From positions 1-24,620 of the forward strand of contig CAZWWH010000025.1 of assembly GCA_964637365.1 (NCBI GenBank): DNA of 24,620 nt. Direction: 5' to 3'. The first letter of the stretch is position 1, and each line of letters begins with the position of its first letter. Source of the stretch: Cryptoclostridium sp964637365 (lineage in GTDB: Bacteria > Bacillota > Dehalobacteriia > UBA7702). The position numbers and the translations under genes were made by a program. Positions 15,600 through 22,166 of the stretch are shown here, one piece after another. The notes under the pieces are model-generated. The model ran no database searches, was not told where the DNA came from, and worked only from the letters and a program-made list of their open reading frames with translations.

Positions 15600-16635
15600 C
15601 TTTCTAATCAATCCATACTGGATTGTAAATCAGTCGCACATCAGCATCTTTAACAGCTTTTCTAACTTTCTAATCAATCCATACTGGATTGTAAATTTTA
15701 ATGTCCTCTTAGTTGTTACAAGATTAAGTTGCTTTCTAATCAATCCATACTGGATTGTAAATTCCGCTCAAGGTGAGCTAACCTCTAAGCTAAAGCTACC
15801 TTTCTAATCAATCCATACTGGATTGTAAATAAACATTTTATGACAAAATGAAAAAAGGCATTTTTACCTTTCTAATCAATCCATACTGGATTGTAAATAT
15901 AAGATACTGTGCCGTTTTGAGATCCACTCCCCTCTCTTTCTAATCAATCCATACTGGATTGTAAATCCCTACGACATTAATAAGATAGGACAAAACTTCG
16001 ACCTTTCTAATCAATCCATACTGGATTGTAAATAACCAACGGTATATTTCCGCGTCTTCGTCATTGACTTTCTAATCAATCCATACTGGATTGTAAATAG
16101 TACTGGCGCAGTATGGTACATCTTTCAGGTTGACTTTCTAATCAATCCATACTGGATTGTAAATATATTTATCGTACTTTTTCATTTTCTTGTCTCCTTG
16201 CTTTCTAATCAATCCATACTGGATTGTAAATGCATCAACAGGGTTGGGAGCAATAGACACGCTATGCTTTCTAATCAATCCATACTGGATTGTAAATCTA
16301 GAAACGAAAAGATAGACGCGCCGCAAAAGATTGCTTTCTAATCAATCCATACTGGATTGTAAATTAATCCATGGGCGCTAACCGAAGGCGATGCGGAACA
16401 GGCTTTCTAATCAATCCATACTGGATTGTAAATCTAGAAACGAAAAGATAGACGCGCCGCAAAAGATTGCTTTCTAATCAATCCATACTGGATTGTAAAT
16501 TTTATACTTATCCGGCATGCTGCATTTCCCTCCTACCTTTCTAATCAATCCATACTGGATTGTAAATAAAGAAATCCCGTGATTGGCTGAAAGACAAAGG
16601 CGAACTTTCTAATCAATCCATACTGGATTGTAAAT
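15600..16635 (+). CRISPR. Main type I-B CRISPR array, 16 repeats and 15 spacers
   Basis: Sixteen repeats appear identical over 31 nt (first repeat 15600-15630, last 16605-16635). The repeat starts CTTTCTAATCAATCC and ends TGGATTGTAAAT, and contains a perfect 7-bp hairpin CAATCCA-TAC-TGGATTG. The base before the commonly perceived TTTCTAAT is C in every copy, so 31 nt rather than 30 is the unit. Spacers are 34-38 nt. Spacers 11 (16298-16333) and 13 (16434-16469) are identical. There is no repeat decay at the distal end, as if the array were young or recently homogenised. Cas genes lie immediately upstream on the same strand. Confidence 0.98.
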
Positions 16636-16879
16636 GAATCCTATGCTGGTTTTTAAATAAAAGATTGCTGTTTGGACCTATTTCTACATTATAATGTTAT
16701 ATCATAAAATTTTATAAAAGTCGTTCATATCTTTAAAGAATTCTAGAATTGTCAAAAAATTATTTCTTTTTGCACAATTGTTGATAAAGTTGTTGAAAAC
16801 TTGCCGAAAAAAGAAATTTAGTCGAAAATCTTTGCGTTTTGGGATTATTTATACTGGAAAAAAGTGGATGAATTATTTT

Positions 16880-17026
16880 TTTATTTGAGGGTAAATTATG
16901 AATGTAGAAGCACCATTTCCATCCATCCATTAATCAATCGAAGAGAGCCTTTGGTGAGAGAATACCACCAAAGTACATCTCGAAGCAAAAGTGCCATATG
17001 CAAAGACGCATATGGCATTTTTGTTT
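16880..17026 (+). ncRNA. Candidate structured small RNA or attenuator-like leader
   Basis: After the array, a stretch with no convincing protein gene ends in a strong terminator. Inside are GAGGGT followed by an 11-codon frame MNVEAPFPSIH (16898-16933), then an 8-bp hairpin CTTTGGTG (16949-16956) with CACCAAAG (16966-16973) flanked by an imperfect outer pairing CGAAGAGAG/CTCG. Upstream (16801-16828) are TTGCCGAAA and TAGTCGAAA, each one mismatch from a 0A box. It matches no riboswitch class I can recognise; T-box, glycine and S-box elements lack their key motifs. Terminated leader, peptide-encoding sRNA and plain sRNA all remain possible. Confidence 0.45.
16992..17026 (+). terminator. Strong terminator before merR
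   Basis: A 10-bp perfect stem TGCCATATGC (16992-17001) with GCATATGGCA (17008-17017), a 6-base loop, then TTTTTGTTTT. Confidence 0.88.
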
Positions 17027-17037
17027 TGAAAAAAAGT

Positions 17038-17068
17038 TTGACTTAAAGTGAACTCTAAGTGATATGAT
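17038..17068 (+). promoter_or_regulatory. MerR-type promoter with overlapping operator
   Basis: TTGACT (17038-17043) and TATGAT (17063-17068) are separated by 19 bases, the overlong spacing typical of MerR-activated promoters. The spacer holds a near-perfect dyad CTTAAAGT-GA-ACTCTAAG (17042-17059, one mismatch), like sites of the AdhR/NmlR subgroup. The only gene it can drive before a terminator is the MerR gene itself. A second promoter, TTACAT (17093-17098), 16 bases, TATAAT (17115-17120), lies nearer the gene. Confidence 0.8.
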
Positions 17069-17136
17069 AGTTGTAAGTTATTTGCTGGCCAGTTACATTC
17101 TTGCACAAATATGTTATAATCAAATGGGGTGATACC

Positions 17137-17547
17137 ATGACTATTGCAGAAGTAAGTAAAAAGTATGATATCTCAGCGGCAACACTTCGATACTATGAGC
17201 GCATTGGCTTGATTCCTCCGGTGCCCCGAAGTACTTCTGGAATTCGTGACTATGATGAGGAGTCCTGCGGCTGGATTGAGATGATGATCTGTATGCGAAA
17301 AGCCGGTGTGCAAATCGAGGCTTTGATTGAATATGTCGCTTTGTTTCATCAAGGGGATTCTACCATCGAAGCCAGGAAAGAAATTTTATTGGAACAACGT
17401 GAACGACTGATAAAGCGCATGACGGATATGCAGGCCAGTCTGAATCGTTTGAATGAAAAAATTAACCGCTATGAAAAGGGGCTCATGAGCAAAGAAAATC
17501 AGCTCCGTATGCTGCATGAAGAAAAACGTGAGAGTGTTTCGTTTTGA
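17137..17547 (+). CDS. MerR-family transcriptional regulator (AdhR/NmlR-like)
   Basis: A 136-residue regulator beginning MTIAEVSKKYDISAATLRYY, the MerR winged helix-turn-helix, followed by ERIGLIPPVPRSTSGIRDYDEE (wing) and a long C-terminal coiled coil (about 85-130) for dimerisation. The start is set by GGGGTGAT six bases upstream; an earlier TTG frame extension lacks one. No cysteine cluster for metal binding is seen at the C-terminus, arguing against a metal sensor. Two cysteines (CGWIEMMICMRK) sit at the DNA-binding/effector junction, a position used by aldehyde- and thiol-stress members such as AdhR and NmlR, which fits the operator type. Monocistronic, closed by a terminator, so either autoregulated or acting on a distant target. 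Confidence 0.92.
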   Translation: MTIAEVSKKYDISAATLRYYERIGLIPPVPRSTSGIRDYDEESCGWIEMMICMRKAGVQIEALIEYVALFHQGDSTIEARKEILLEQRERLIKRMTDMQASLNRLNEKINRYEKGLMSKENQLRMLHEEKRESVSF

Positions 17548-17595
17548 AGCAAGGCAGGGCTTTAAGACGGTGATAAGTGATTTGAAAAAATAATC

Positions 17596-17625
17596 AAAAA
17601 GAGACCATATATGGTCTCTTTTTGA
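17596..17625. terminator. Bidirectional terminator between merR and ypeB
   Basis: AAAAAGAGACCATAT (17596-17610) is mirrored by ATATGGTCTCTTTTT (17611-17625), a nearly perfect palindrome with A/T runs on both sides. It can serve merR on the plus strand and ypeB, which ends 18 bases away, on the minus strand. Confidence 0.88.
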
Positions 17626-17642
17626 TTGTAAAATGTAACTAT

Positions 17643-18989
17643 TTAAAGGGTGAAGGTCCCGTTTTCATCGGATTGTACCATCAGGATATCCTCTTGAGCG
17701 CCGGTGACGGCATTTAAGTAAATAAGGTAATCATGGCGGCCTTTATTGATGCGGAATTCATAACAAAGCACTTCTTTACCGCTGTCCAGGGGAATCACCG
17801 CTTTGGTGATATTTGATGGCGTGAGGCCAGAGGCTAATTTGGCTGCTGCTTCCTCAGAGGAAAGCTGCTGTCCATCAAAGTTCCGTTCTTTATGAAATTT
17901 CAAATAGTTTTTGGCATCCATCCCAACAATTGCTCCATCTGCCATATCCACCGTAACTTTTACCATTTCTGGATAAATAACTACATCCTGCTGATGAGAT
18001 ACAAATGTGATGGTAATGGTATTATCCTCGATCAAATAATAGTTGGATACCAAATCCTTGTATTCTGTCTTTTTCAGAAATTCTTCTGCTTTGACCACGG
18101 CCTCCTCTGGAGCCAGAGAGGCCTCGCTGCCACGGTCTACGGCGGTATATTGCACTGGATAGCCGCCAATTCTGCTGAAATCAAAGTAGCCTACAACTTC
18201 TTCTTCCGATTTCTTTACTGCCACAGTGTAAACTGCCATGCCTGCAGTGTCGCTACTTTTTCCATAAGCTTCATATTGATAATCCTCGCCAATGATGGTT
18301 TTCACTTTGGCTAGGACATCGTCCCATGTAACTTCATTGCCGGAAAGCTGAATGGGGTCGCCATTCTCCAGATGATCTGAAAAAGGGCCATCGTAAGTTA
18401 GTGAGGGTACCTCTTCCAGACCGCTGGTGACCTCTGTGAGGGATGTGTTGGCTACACCTGCGTTTTCTGTTTTACCGTCTTCAATCATTTTGTTGGCTGC
18501 CTGGATGGCTTTCCAAGAAAATGGATTCTCATCCTCCGATGCCAACTGATGCAAACTTTCGGAAACAGACTCTACTTCTTTGTTTAGTCCCTCCAGGGTT
18601 TTTTGTTCCTCATTTGTTAACGGTACCCCATTGACCGCTTTAGAGATTAAACTATGAGAAAAGTTTCCCATTTGGTTAAGAAATTTTTCTGTTCGGAGTA
18701 AGGCATTGTGGTAAACGGGTAATTGGCACAGATTTTCCTGAGCCACATAAGCCTCAGAGCTCATATCGGAATAAAGACGTGCTCGGCTGGAATTATCAGC
18801 AGTAACCAGGGATTTTCCTGATAGTACAGAGAGTTTCTCTACGGAATCTACCAAATCATAGAAGGCGCGAGCGCGGTCATTCTCCACAGTGTTACGGCTC
18901 TGATTGGATTCTGCCGTTTGGTAGAAGCCCCAACCAAAACCAATGGCCGTCAGTACGGCTAAAAATACAATAAGAATGTTTTTGTTCAT
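17643..18989 (-). CDS. ypeB: Spore germination protein YpeB
   Basis: A 448-residue protein needed to localise and stabilise the cortex-lytic enzyme SleB in the spore inner membrane. It has an N-terminal membrane anchor/signal (ILIVFLAVLTAIGFGWGF), a helical YpeB N-terminal region (DRARAFYDLVDSVEKLSVLS to about residue 190), and PepSY-type repeats in the second half (around SLAPEEAVVKAEEFLKK and LSSEEAAAKLASGL). The length is normal for YpeB. AAGGGGG lies before the ATG. It follows sleB by 12 bases in the same direction, the usual sleB-ypeB operon, expressed in the forespore in known species. Confidence 0.95.
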   Translation of the reverse strand: MNKNILIVFLAVLTAIGFGWGFYQTAESNQSRNTVENDRARAFYDLVDSVEKLSVLSGKSLVTADNSSRARLYSDMSSEAYVAQENLCQLPVYHNALLRTEKFLNQMGNFSHSLISKAVNGVPLTNEEQKTLEGLNKEVESVSESLHQLASEDENPFSWKAIQAANKMIEDGKTENAGVANTSLTEVTSGLEEVPSLTYDGPFSDHLENGDPIQLSGNEVTWDDVLAKVKTIIGEDYQYEAYGKSSDTAGMAVYTVAVKKSEEEVVGYFDFSRIGGYPVQYTAVDRGSEASLAPEEAVVKAEEFLKKTEYKDLVSNYYLIEDNTITITFVSHQQDVVIYPEMVKVTVDMADGAIVGMDAKNYLKFHKERNFDGQQLSSEEAAAKLASGLTPSNITKAVIPLDSGKEVLCYEFRINKGRHDYLIYLNAVTGAQEDILMVQSDENGTFTL

Positions 18990-19001
18990 GTTGTTGCCCC
19001 C

Positions 19002-19511
19002 TTATCGCGCAAAAACGTGTTGTCCATATTGAACGGTGATTTCTCTGGTCCAGACCCATTTGTTAACTTTTTTATAAGGATTCCAGAAATAGAGGGAACC
19101 ATATGTGGGATCCCAGCCATTCAGTGCCGCTTGGGCAGCTTTTTGGGATTGTTGGCCGGCATTACTATTCATGCGTCCGTTACTTACGGATTCCAAAGCA
19201 CTGCTTTGGTAAATCACACCACTGAGCGTATTAGGAAATTGGGAATTGTTCACGCGGTTCAATAAAACTGCTCCCACTGCAACCTTGCCAATGTAAGGCT
19301 CCGCTTCTGCTTCCGCATGGATGGCGCGGGCCAGTAAAGTAACTTTGTCATTATAAGACATTGCTTGGCCGCCAGACGCCGTATATTCCAGTAAGCTGGT
19401 TGGTGAAAAGGCCTCCTGATCAGAAGGTGTTGTGACATCGTCATATACAATATAAAGGGATGACACAATCATGAATGCAATGGCCACGATGAGTTTCATA
19501 TATTTTGCCAT
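19002..19511 (-). CDS. sleB: Spore cortex-lytic enzyme SleB-type cell wall hydrolase, short form
   Basis: A 169-residue secreted hydrolase with an N-terminal membrane/signal segment (LIVAIAFMIVSSLYIVY) and a Hydrolase_2 domain (about 55-169): LLARAIHAEAEAEPYIGKVA with the proposed catalytic glutamate, then AVLLNRVNNSQFPNTLSGVI, GSLYFWNPYK and VWTREITVQYGQHVFAR. In known species it degrades spore cortex peptidoglycan at muramic-delta-lactam after germination is triggered. Classical SleB (about 300 residues) has an N-terminal peptidoglycan-binding domain that is missing here, making this like the shorter CwlJ/SleB variants; pairing with ypeB argues for SleB. GGAGGTTCTT precedes the ATG. Confidence 0.92.
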   Translation of the reverse strand: MAKYMKLIVAIAFMIVSSLYIVYDDVTTPSDQEAFSPTSLLEYTASGGQAMSYNDKVTLLARAIHAEAEAEPYIGKVAVGAVLLNRVNNSQFPNTLSGVIYQSSALESVSNGRMNSNAGQQSQKAAQAALNGWDPTYGSLYFWNPYKKVNKWVWTREITVQYGQHVFAR

Positions 19512-19541
19512 AAGAACCTCCGAATTTGATATTGTTGGTTC

Positions 19542-19570
19542 TAGTCTTGCCTTTGGTTTGGATTTTATGC
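19542..19570 (-). promoter_or_regulatory. Possible forespore (sigma G-like) promoter of sleB-ypeB
   Basis: On the minus strand GCATA (19566-19570), 16 bases, then CAAGACTA (19542-19549) approximates the sigma F/G consensus GHATR / CATNNTA, about 30 bases before the sleB start. Spacing fits; the -10 is imperfect. Confidence 0.4.
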
Positions 19571-19701
19571 GCTGGAGTAATTCTTTTTTATCAAGATGGG
19601 GTGTACCCGTAGTGCTGATCTAATTTTTGCGAATGAGACAAACTTGAAACGGGTAGCCATTGGAGTTCTGAAAATATTTTTAAAATAAAGAGATAAAACA
19701 C

Positions 19702-19730
19702 TTGCATTTCCTTTATGGTTGTGGTATTAT
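19702..19730 (+). promoter_or_regulatory. tRNA-Cys promoter
   Basis: TTGCAT (19702-19707) and TATTAT (19725-19730) with a 17-base spacer, ending 18 bases before the tRNA. Confidence 0.7.
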
Positions 19731-19748
19731 ATTTAAGCAATCGGTTAT

Positions 19749-19823
19749 GGCGCTGTAGCCAAGTGGTAAGGCAGAGGACTGCAAATCCTTTACGCTCCGG
19801 TTCAAATCCGGACAGCGCCTCCA
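19749..19823 (+). tRNA. tRNA-Cys (anticodon GCA)
   Basis: The acceptor stem GGCGCTG pairs with CAGCGCC, the discriminator is U and CCA is encoded. The anticodon stem AGGAC.../...ATCCT carries GCA in the loop CTGCAAA. The T-arm contains GGTTCAAATCC. A decayed integrase gene points toward its 3' end from downstream, so it was probably an integration target. Confidence 0.96.
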
Positions 19824-19929
19824 AATGAAATACCTGCTAGACATTGGTTTGGTAGGTATTTTTGTTGTTTTGTGATTGTCCTAATATATGAAATTAACGG
19901 CTTTTTACAAATATTGATTATTAATATTT

Positions 19930-20710
19930 TTATTGGGTACCTGTGTTGCTTTTCTCCCTTGCTGATTCGATCATTATATCCGTAACATGGGTATAAATTT
20001 CCGCGGTAATGCGTATAGTACTACGCCCTATTAAATATTGGGCTGTTTTTAGATCAACACATTTTTTGGCCAGTCCGATGCAATACGTATGCCGTACGGA
20101 GAACATGCGATACAAAGGATAAAATTGCCGTTTGCATTGGGAAACACATAGCTCGAACCGCTTTTGAGTGCTTCCTGTACTGCTTTGGTGAGTAACGGCA
20201 ACACCAATCAGGGAAGGGGACAACTCTATTGCCACTATCACTTTTAGGTGCTTTGGTGCTATTGTTGGTTCTACGGAGACTGCCTGGAGAATCTTGATTT
20301 CTGCTTCCTTTATTACGCAAAATAAGGGGAGCACCCTTGATTCTTGCAGGCATACATAATGCCGGAAAAGCGTTTGTATGATTTGGAGAGACAAGGCACT
20401 TTTCCCCCGGATATGGGCCATCAGGGAACTTTTTTGTGGCTTTTGTTTTTAGTGAATTGTCTCTAATATCATAGCCCTTTATGTATATACATGCGCTTTT
20501 ACCCTGTACGGCGTTAATATACCTTTGCAAATTTACGGTTCGCAAATCATACACATTGATATAACCGATATCGGGTAGGTCGAACCGTTGCATGATCCCT
20601 TCAATCTTATTAATTGTGCTTTGTGACACCTTGGGCGCTTTAAGCCTCAAGCCACGCTTGATAGCATCTATTGGACCGTGGTTCTTACGTTTATGACTAA
20701 GATTCCCACT
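19930..20710 (-). pseudogene. Tyrosine recombinase/integrase, multiply frameshifted
   Basis: Pieces of a phage-type integrase occur in order in all three minus-strand frames. The N-terminal part reads HKRKNHGPIDAIKRGLRLKA and LPDIGYINVYDLRTVNLQRY; then SGNRVVPFPDW; then, shifted, LPLLTKAVQEALKSGSSYVF and PNANGNF; then, shifted again, FSVRHTYCIGLAKKCVDLKT and AQYLIGRSTIRITAEIYTHV to a stop. At least three frameshifts are needed. The catalytic RHTY arginine and the final tyrosine survive, but the H of HxxR is F and the second H is R (GRS for GHS). A stop (TCA on the plus strand, 20711-20713) bounds the N-terminal frame. It faces tRNA-Cys, as integrases of tRNA-targeting elements do. Confidence 0.85.
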
Positions 20711-20770
20711 TCATACTCGACTCAAACAAGTTTATTGATACAATAAGGAGTGTCAATCTATCTGCCCTAT

Positions 20771-20805
20771 AAATTCCTCTCGGTGGTTCGAACCGAGGGG
20801 GATTT
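20771..20805. repeat. 14-bp inverted repeat with tRNA T-arm-like loop
   Basis: AAATTCCTCTCGGT (20771-20784) pairs with ACCGAGGGGGATTT (20792-20805), allowing two G-U pairs, around a loop GGTTCGA. No T-run follows on the plus strand. It may be a weak terminator, an attachment or recombination site of the old element, or a structured RNA; the loop resembles a tRNA T-loop but no tRNA can be folded around it. Confidence 0.55.
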
Positions 20806-20942
20806 ATATTTTATAATCCTAAGAATTATTTTTTTTTATAATTATATGTCTATTTATGTCGCATAGTGTTTGATATGTGTTTCTTAAGTACTTTTGTGTT
20901 GTAATTTGACTATGGAAAATATCTCTAAAGGAGGACTACAAC

Positions 20943-21263
20943 ATGAAAGACTTAGAAAACGTTTTAAGCAAGTTAGGTGGCAGCAGATGTGGTTTGGGGT
21001 ATCATTTTATCACAACGGCAATGGAGCTACTACTTAAAAAGGAAGACGGGTTTCTGAATTTATACCGTCAAGTCTATCCGAAGGTTGCCGAGATACATCA
21101 TGTCAAGACACATTGTGTGGAGCGCAACATTCGCACTTTTATAAAAGGATGTTATCTGAAAGGGAACCGTTCGTTCCTCAATGAGATAGCATGTTGTAAG
21201 ATAGATCACCAACCAACCGTAAAAGAATTTCTGGATATGATTTTTAACTATATGAAAAGGTGA
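20943..21263 (+). CDS. Stand-alone Spo0A C-terminal (DNA-binding) domain protein A
   Basis: A 106-residue protein that aligns along its whole length with the Spo0A effector domain. GGSRCGLGYHFITTAMELLL corresponds to Spo0A GVPAHIKGYMYLREAI, YRQVYPKVAEIHHVKTHCVE to the first helix-turn-helix part, RNIRTFIKGCYLKGN to the recognition-helix region (RAIRHAIEVAWSRGN), and HQPTVKEFLDMIFNYM to the C-terminal KPTNSEFIAMVADKL. The receiver domain is absent, so it cannot be phosphorylated in the normal way and would bind 0A boxes constitutively or act as a decoy or heterodimer partner. AAAGGAGG (20927-20934) precedes the ATG, and a terminator follows seven bases after the stop. Confidence 0.88.
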   Translation: MKDLENVLSKLGGSRCGLGYHFITTAMELLLKKEDGFLNLYRQVYPKVAEIHHVKTHCVERNIRTFIKGCYLKGNRSFLNEIACCKIDHQPTVKEFLDMIFNYMKR

Positions 21264-21272
21264 TTTTGATGT

Positions 21273-21298
21273 TCCCCCGGTTACCCGGGGGAGCTTTT
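21273..21298 (+). terminator. Terminator after Spo0A-domain gene A
   Basis: TCCCCCGG (21273-21280) pairs with CCGGGGGA (21285-21292) around TTAC, followed by GCTTTTATT. Confidence 0.8.
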
Positions 21299-21302
21299 AT
21301 TA

Positions 21303-21434
21303 TTGCAAAAACTAAACCAACTTTACACTGAAATTTATGATGATCGCCAAGTCGTTTATGAAAAGACGCTTGACTTGATATATTCCCACAAGAATGGAAG
21401 GAGCTTTGAGATACGCCCCACGATCGGGATTTGA
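21303..21434 (+). CDS. Possible 43-residue protein or gene fragment
   Basis: A frame from TTG at 21303 reads LQKLNQLYTEIYDDRQVVYE, then KTLDLIYSHKNGRSFEIRPT and a stop. The composition looks like real protein, and GGGGGAG from the terminator stem lies just upstream, but start and function are uncertain; it may be the tail of a mobile-element gene. Confidence 0.3.
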   Translation: MQKLNQLYTEIYDDRQVVYEKTLDLIYSHKNGRSFEIRPTIGI

Positions 21435-21480
21435 AAGGCTATCCCTCTGTTTTGTTGATTATGTGGGCAATGGGTGACTG

Positions 21481-21511
21481 CTTTCAAATTAAACCATACT
21501 AGAATGTAGAT
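21481..21511 (+). repeat. Isolated degenerate CRISPR repeat
   Basis: This stretch matches the array repeat at 25 of 31 positions in the same orientation without gaps; CCATACT and the ends CTTTC and TGTA-AT are kept. No neighbouring copy exists at one repeat-plus-spacer distance on either side. It is either a decayed remnant of an old array or a stray repeat. The hairpin is destroyed (CCA-TAC-TAG). Confidence 0.7.
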
Positions 21512-21589
21512 TTACCATCATTAGTTACGCTTTTTACGAGGTCGCGCCTCAGCCCTTGATAGTTTTACGATATTCTGGTCTATTTTGGG
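21512..21589. other. No gene seen between the degenerate repeat and the next terminator
   Basis: I see no start codon with ribosome binding site, no RNA gene and no repeat here. Together with the flanking features, 21435-21793 holds only the degenerate repeat and a minus-strand terminator. Confidence 0.5.
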
Positions 21590-21624
21590 CATAAGAAAAG
21601 CAGACCTTTGTCAAAAGTCTGCTT
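21590..21624 (-). terminator. Terminator downstream of Spo0A-domain gene B
   Basis: On the minus strand AAGCAGAC (from 21624) pairs with GTCTGCTT (ending 21598), with extra A-T pairs inside, and is followed by TTCTTAT. It lies about 170 bases beyond the stop of the minus-strand gene. Confidence 0.6.
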
Positions 21625-21793
21625 AAACATTCTTAAATTATCATATTTTTATCTCTAACAAGTTATACTGCTGTAAGATCATTCCAATGCATTTCCCAAT
21701 GGCTGGGGGCTATATTCTTTTTTAATCAGAACCTTATTTTAAGGAAGAAATTAATATCATGTTTCTCATAGGAAATATATGTGTCGGGTAATA

Positions 21794-22138
21794 TCAAACG
21801 GCTCTTACCCGATTACGGCTAAGGTAGGCCGAAATAATATCAATAAATTGGGAATTAGTAGGTTTTTGTTTTAATTCATATCCCGCAATTTCGCACAACA
21901 AGTCACGGTTTCCGTGGATCCAACAAATATCTATCGCAGTTCGAATATTTCTTTCCACACATTTGGAGGAAGTTTGAAATTCTTCAGCAATCACAGTATA
22001 GACCATTTTAACGATATGTAGAAGGCAGTCGGAATTTTCCATTACCAGTTCTGTGGCGCGCACCAAATAATTAAAACCATATAAATGTGCCGTTACGCCA
22101 AGAGTGCGCAATAAAGACTTGATCTCCGTCATTCTCAT
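21794..22138 (-). CDS. Stand-alone Spo0A C-terminal (DNA-binding) domain protein B
   Basis: A 114-residue protein with the Spo0A effector domain only: LRTLGVTAHLYGFNYLVRAT, MVYTVIAEEFQTSSKCVERN, IRTAIDICWIHGN (recognition region) and KPTNSQFIDIISAYL. It is closer to true Spo0A than protein A (LGV-AH--G---L, KPTNS-FI), and both share the CVERNIRT core. No receiver domain is present. The annotated ATG is MRMTEI; AAAGGA spacing slightly favours the second ATG two codons later (22132). Upstream, three 0A-box-like sites precede a -10 element, implying control by Spo0A or by itself. Convergent with protein A's gene. Confidence 0.88.
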   Translation of the reverse strand: MRMTEIKSLLRTLGVTAHLYGFNYLVRATELVMENSDCLLHIVKMVYTVIAEEFQTSSKCVERNIRTAIDICWIHGNRDLLCEIAGYELKQKPTNSQFIDIISAYLSRNRVRAV

Positions 22139-22166
22139 CTATCCTTTTCGAAAGATTTCATCTGTA

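Noticed and set aside
15404..15607. 67-codon frame overlapping cas2 end and CRISPR leader
   Set aside because: It lies in the leader, ends in the first repeat and has no ribosome binding site.
16138..16326. Minus-strand open frame across the CRISPR array with repeated FTIQYGLIRK peptides
   Set aside because: It is the antisense reading of CRISPR repeats; the periodic peptide comes from the repeat, with no ribosome binding site.
15600..16635. Self-targeting spacers within this window
   Set aside because: By eye no spacer matches elsewhere in the window beyond about 10 nt (for example AAAAGATTGC in the array trailer), which is chance level; a computed search would be needed for certainty.
16940..17026. 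T-box, glycine or S-box riboswitch before merR
   Set aside because: The region lacks the T-box TGGNACCGCG sequence, the glycine-aptamer core and the S-box core; only generic hairpins are present.
16864..17046. 60-codon frame in the region after the array
   Set aside because: It runs through the terminator hairpin and lacks a ribosome binding site; the 11-codon frame at 16898 has a better start signal.
19591..19824. Minus-strand open frame across tRNA-Cys
   Set aside because: It includes the tRNA antisense and its promoter; spurious.
20121..20300. An intact novel protein in the 163- or 198-codon minus-strand frames near 20,000
   Set aside because: Integrase motifs jump between frames, so both frames are fragments of one decayed gene.
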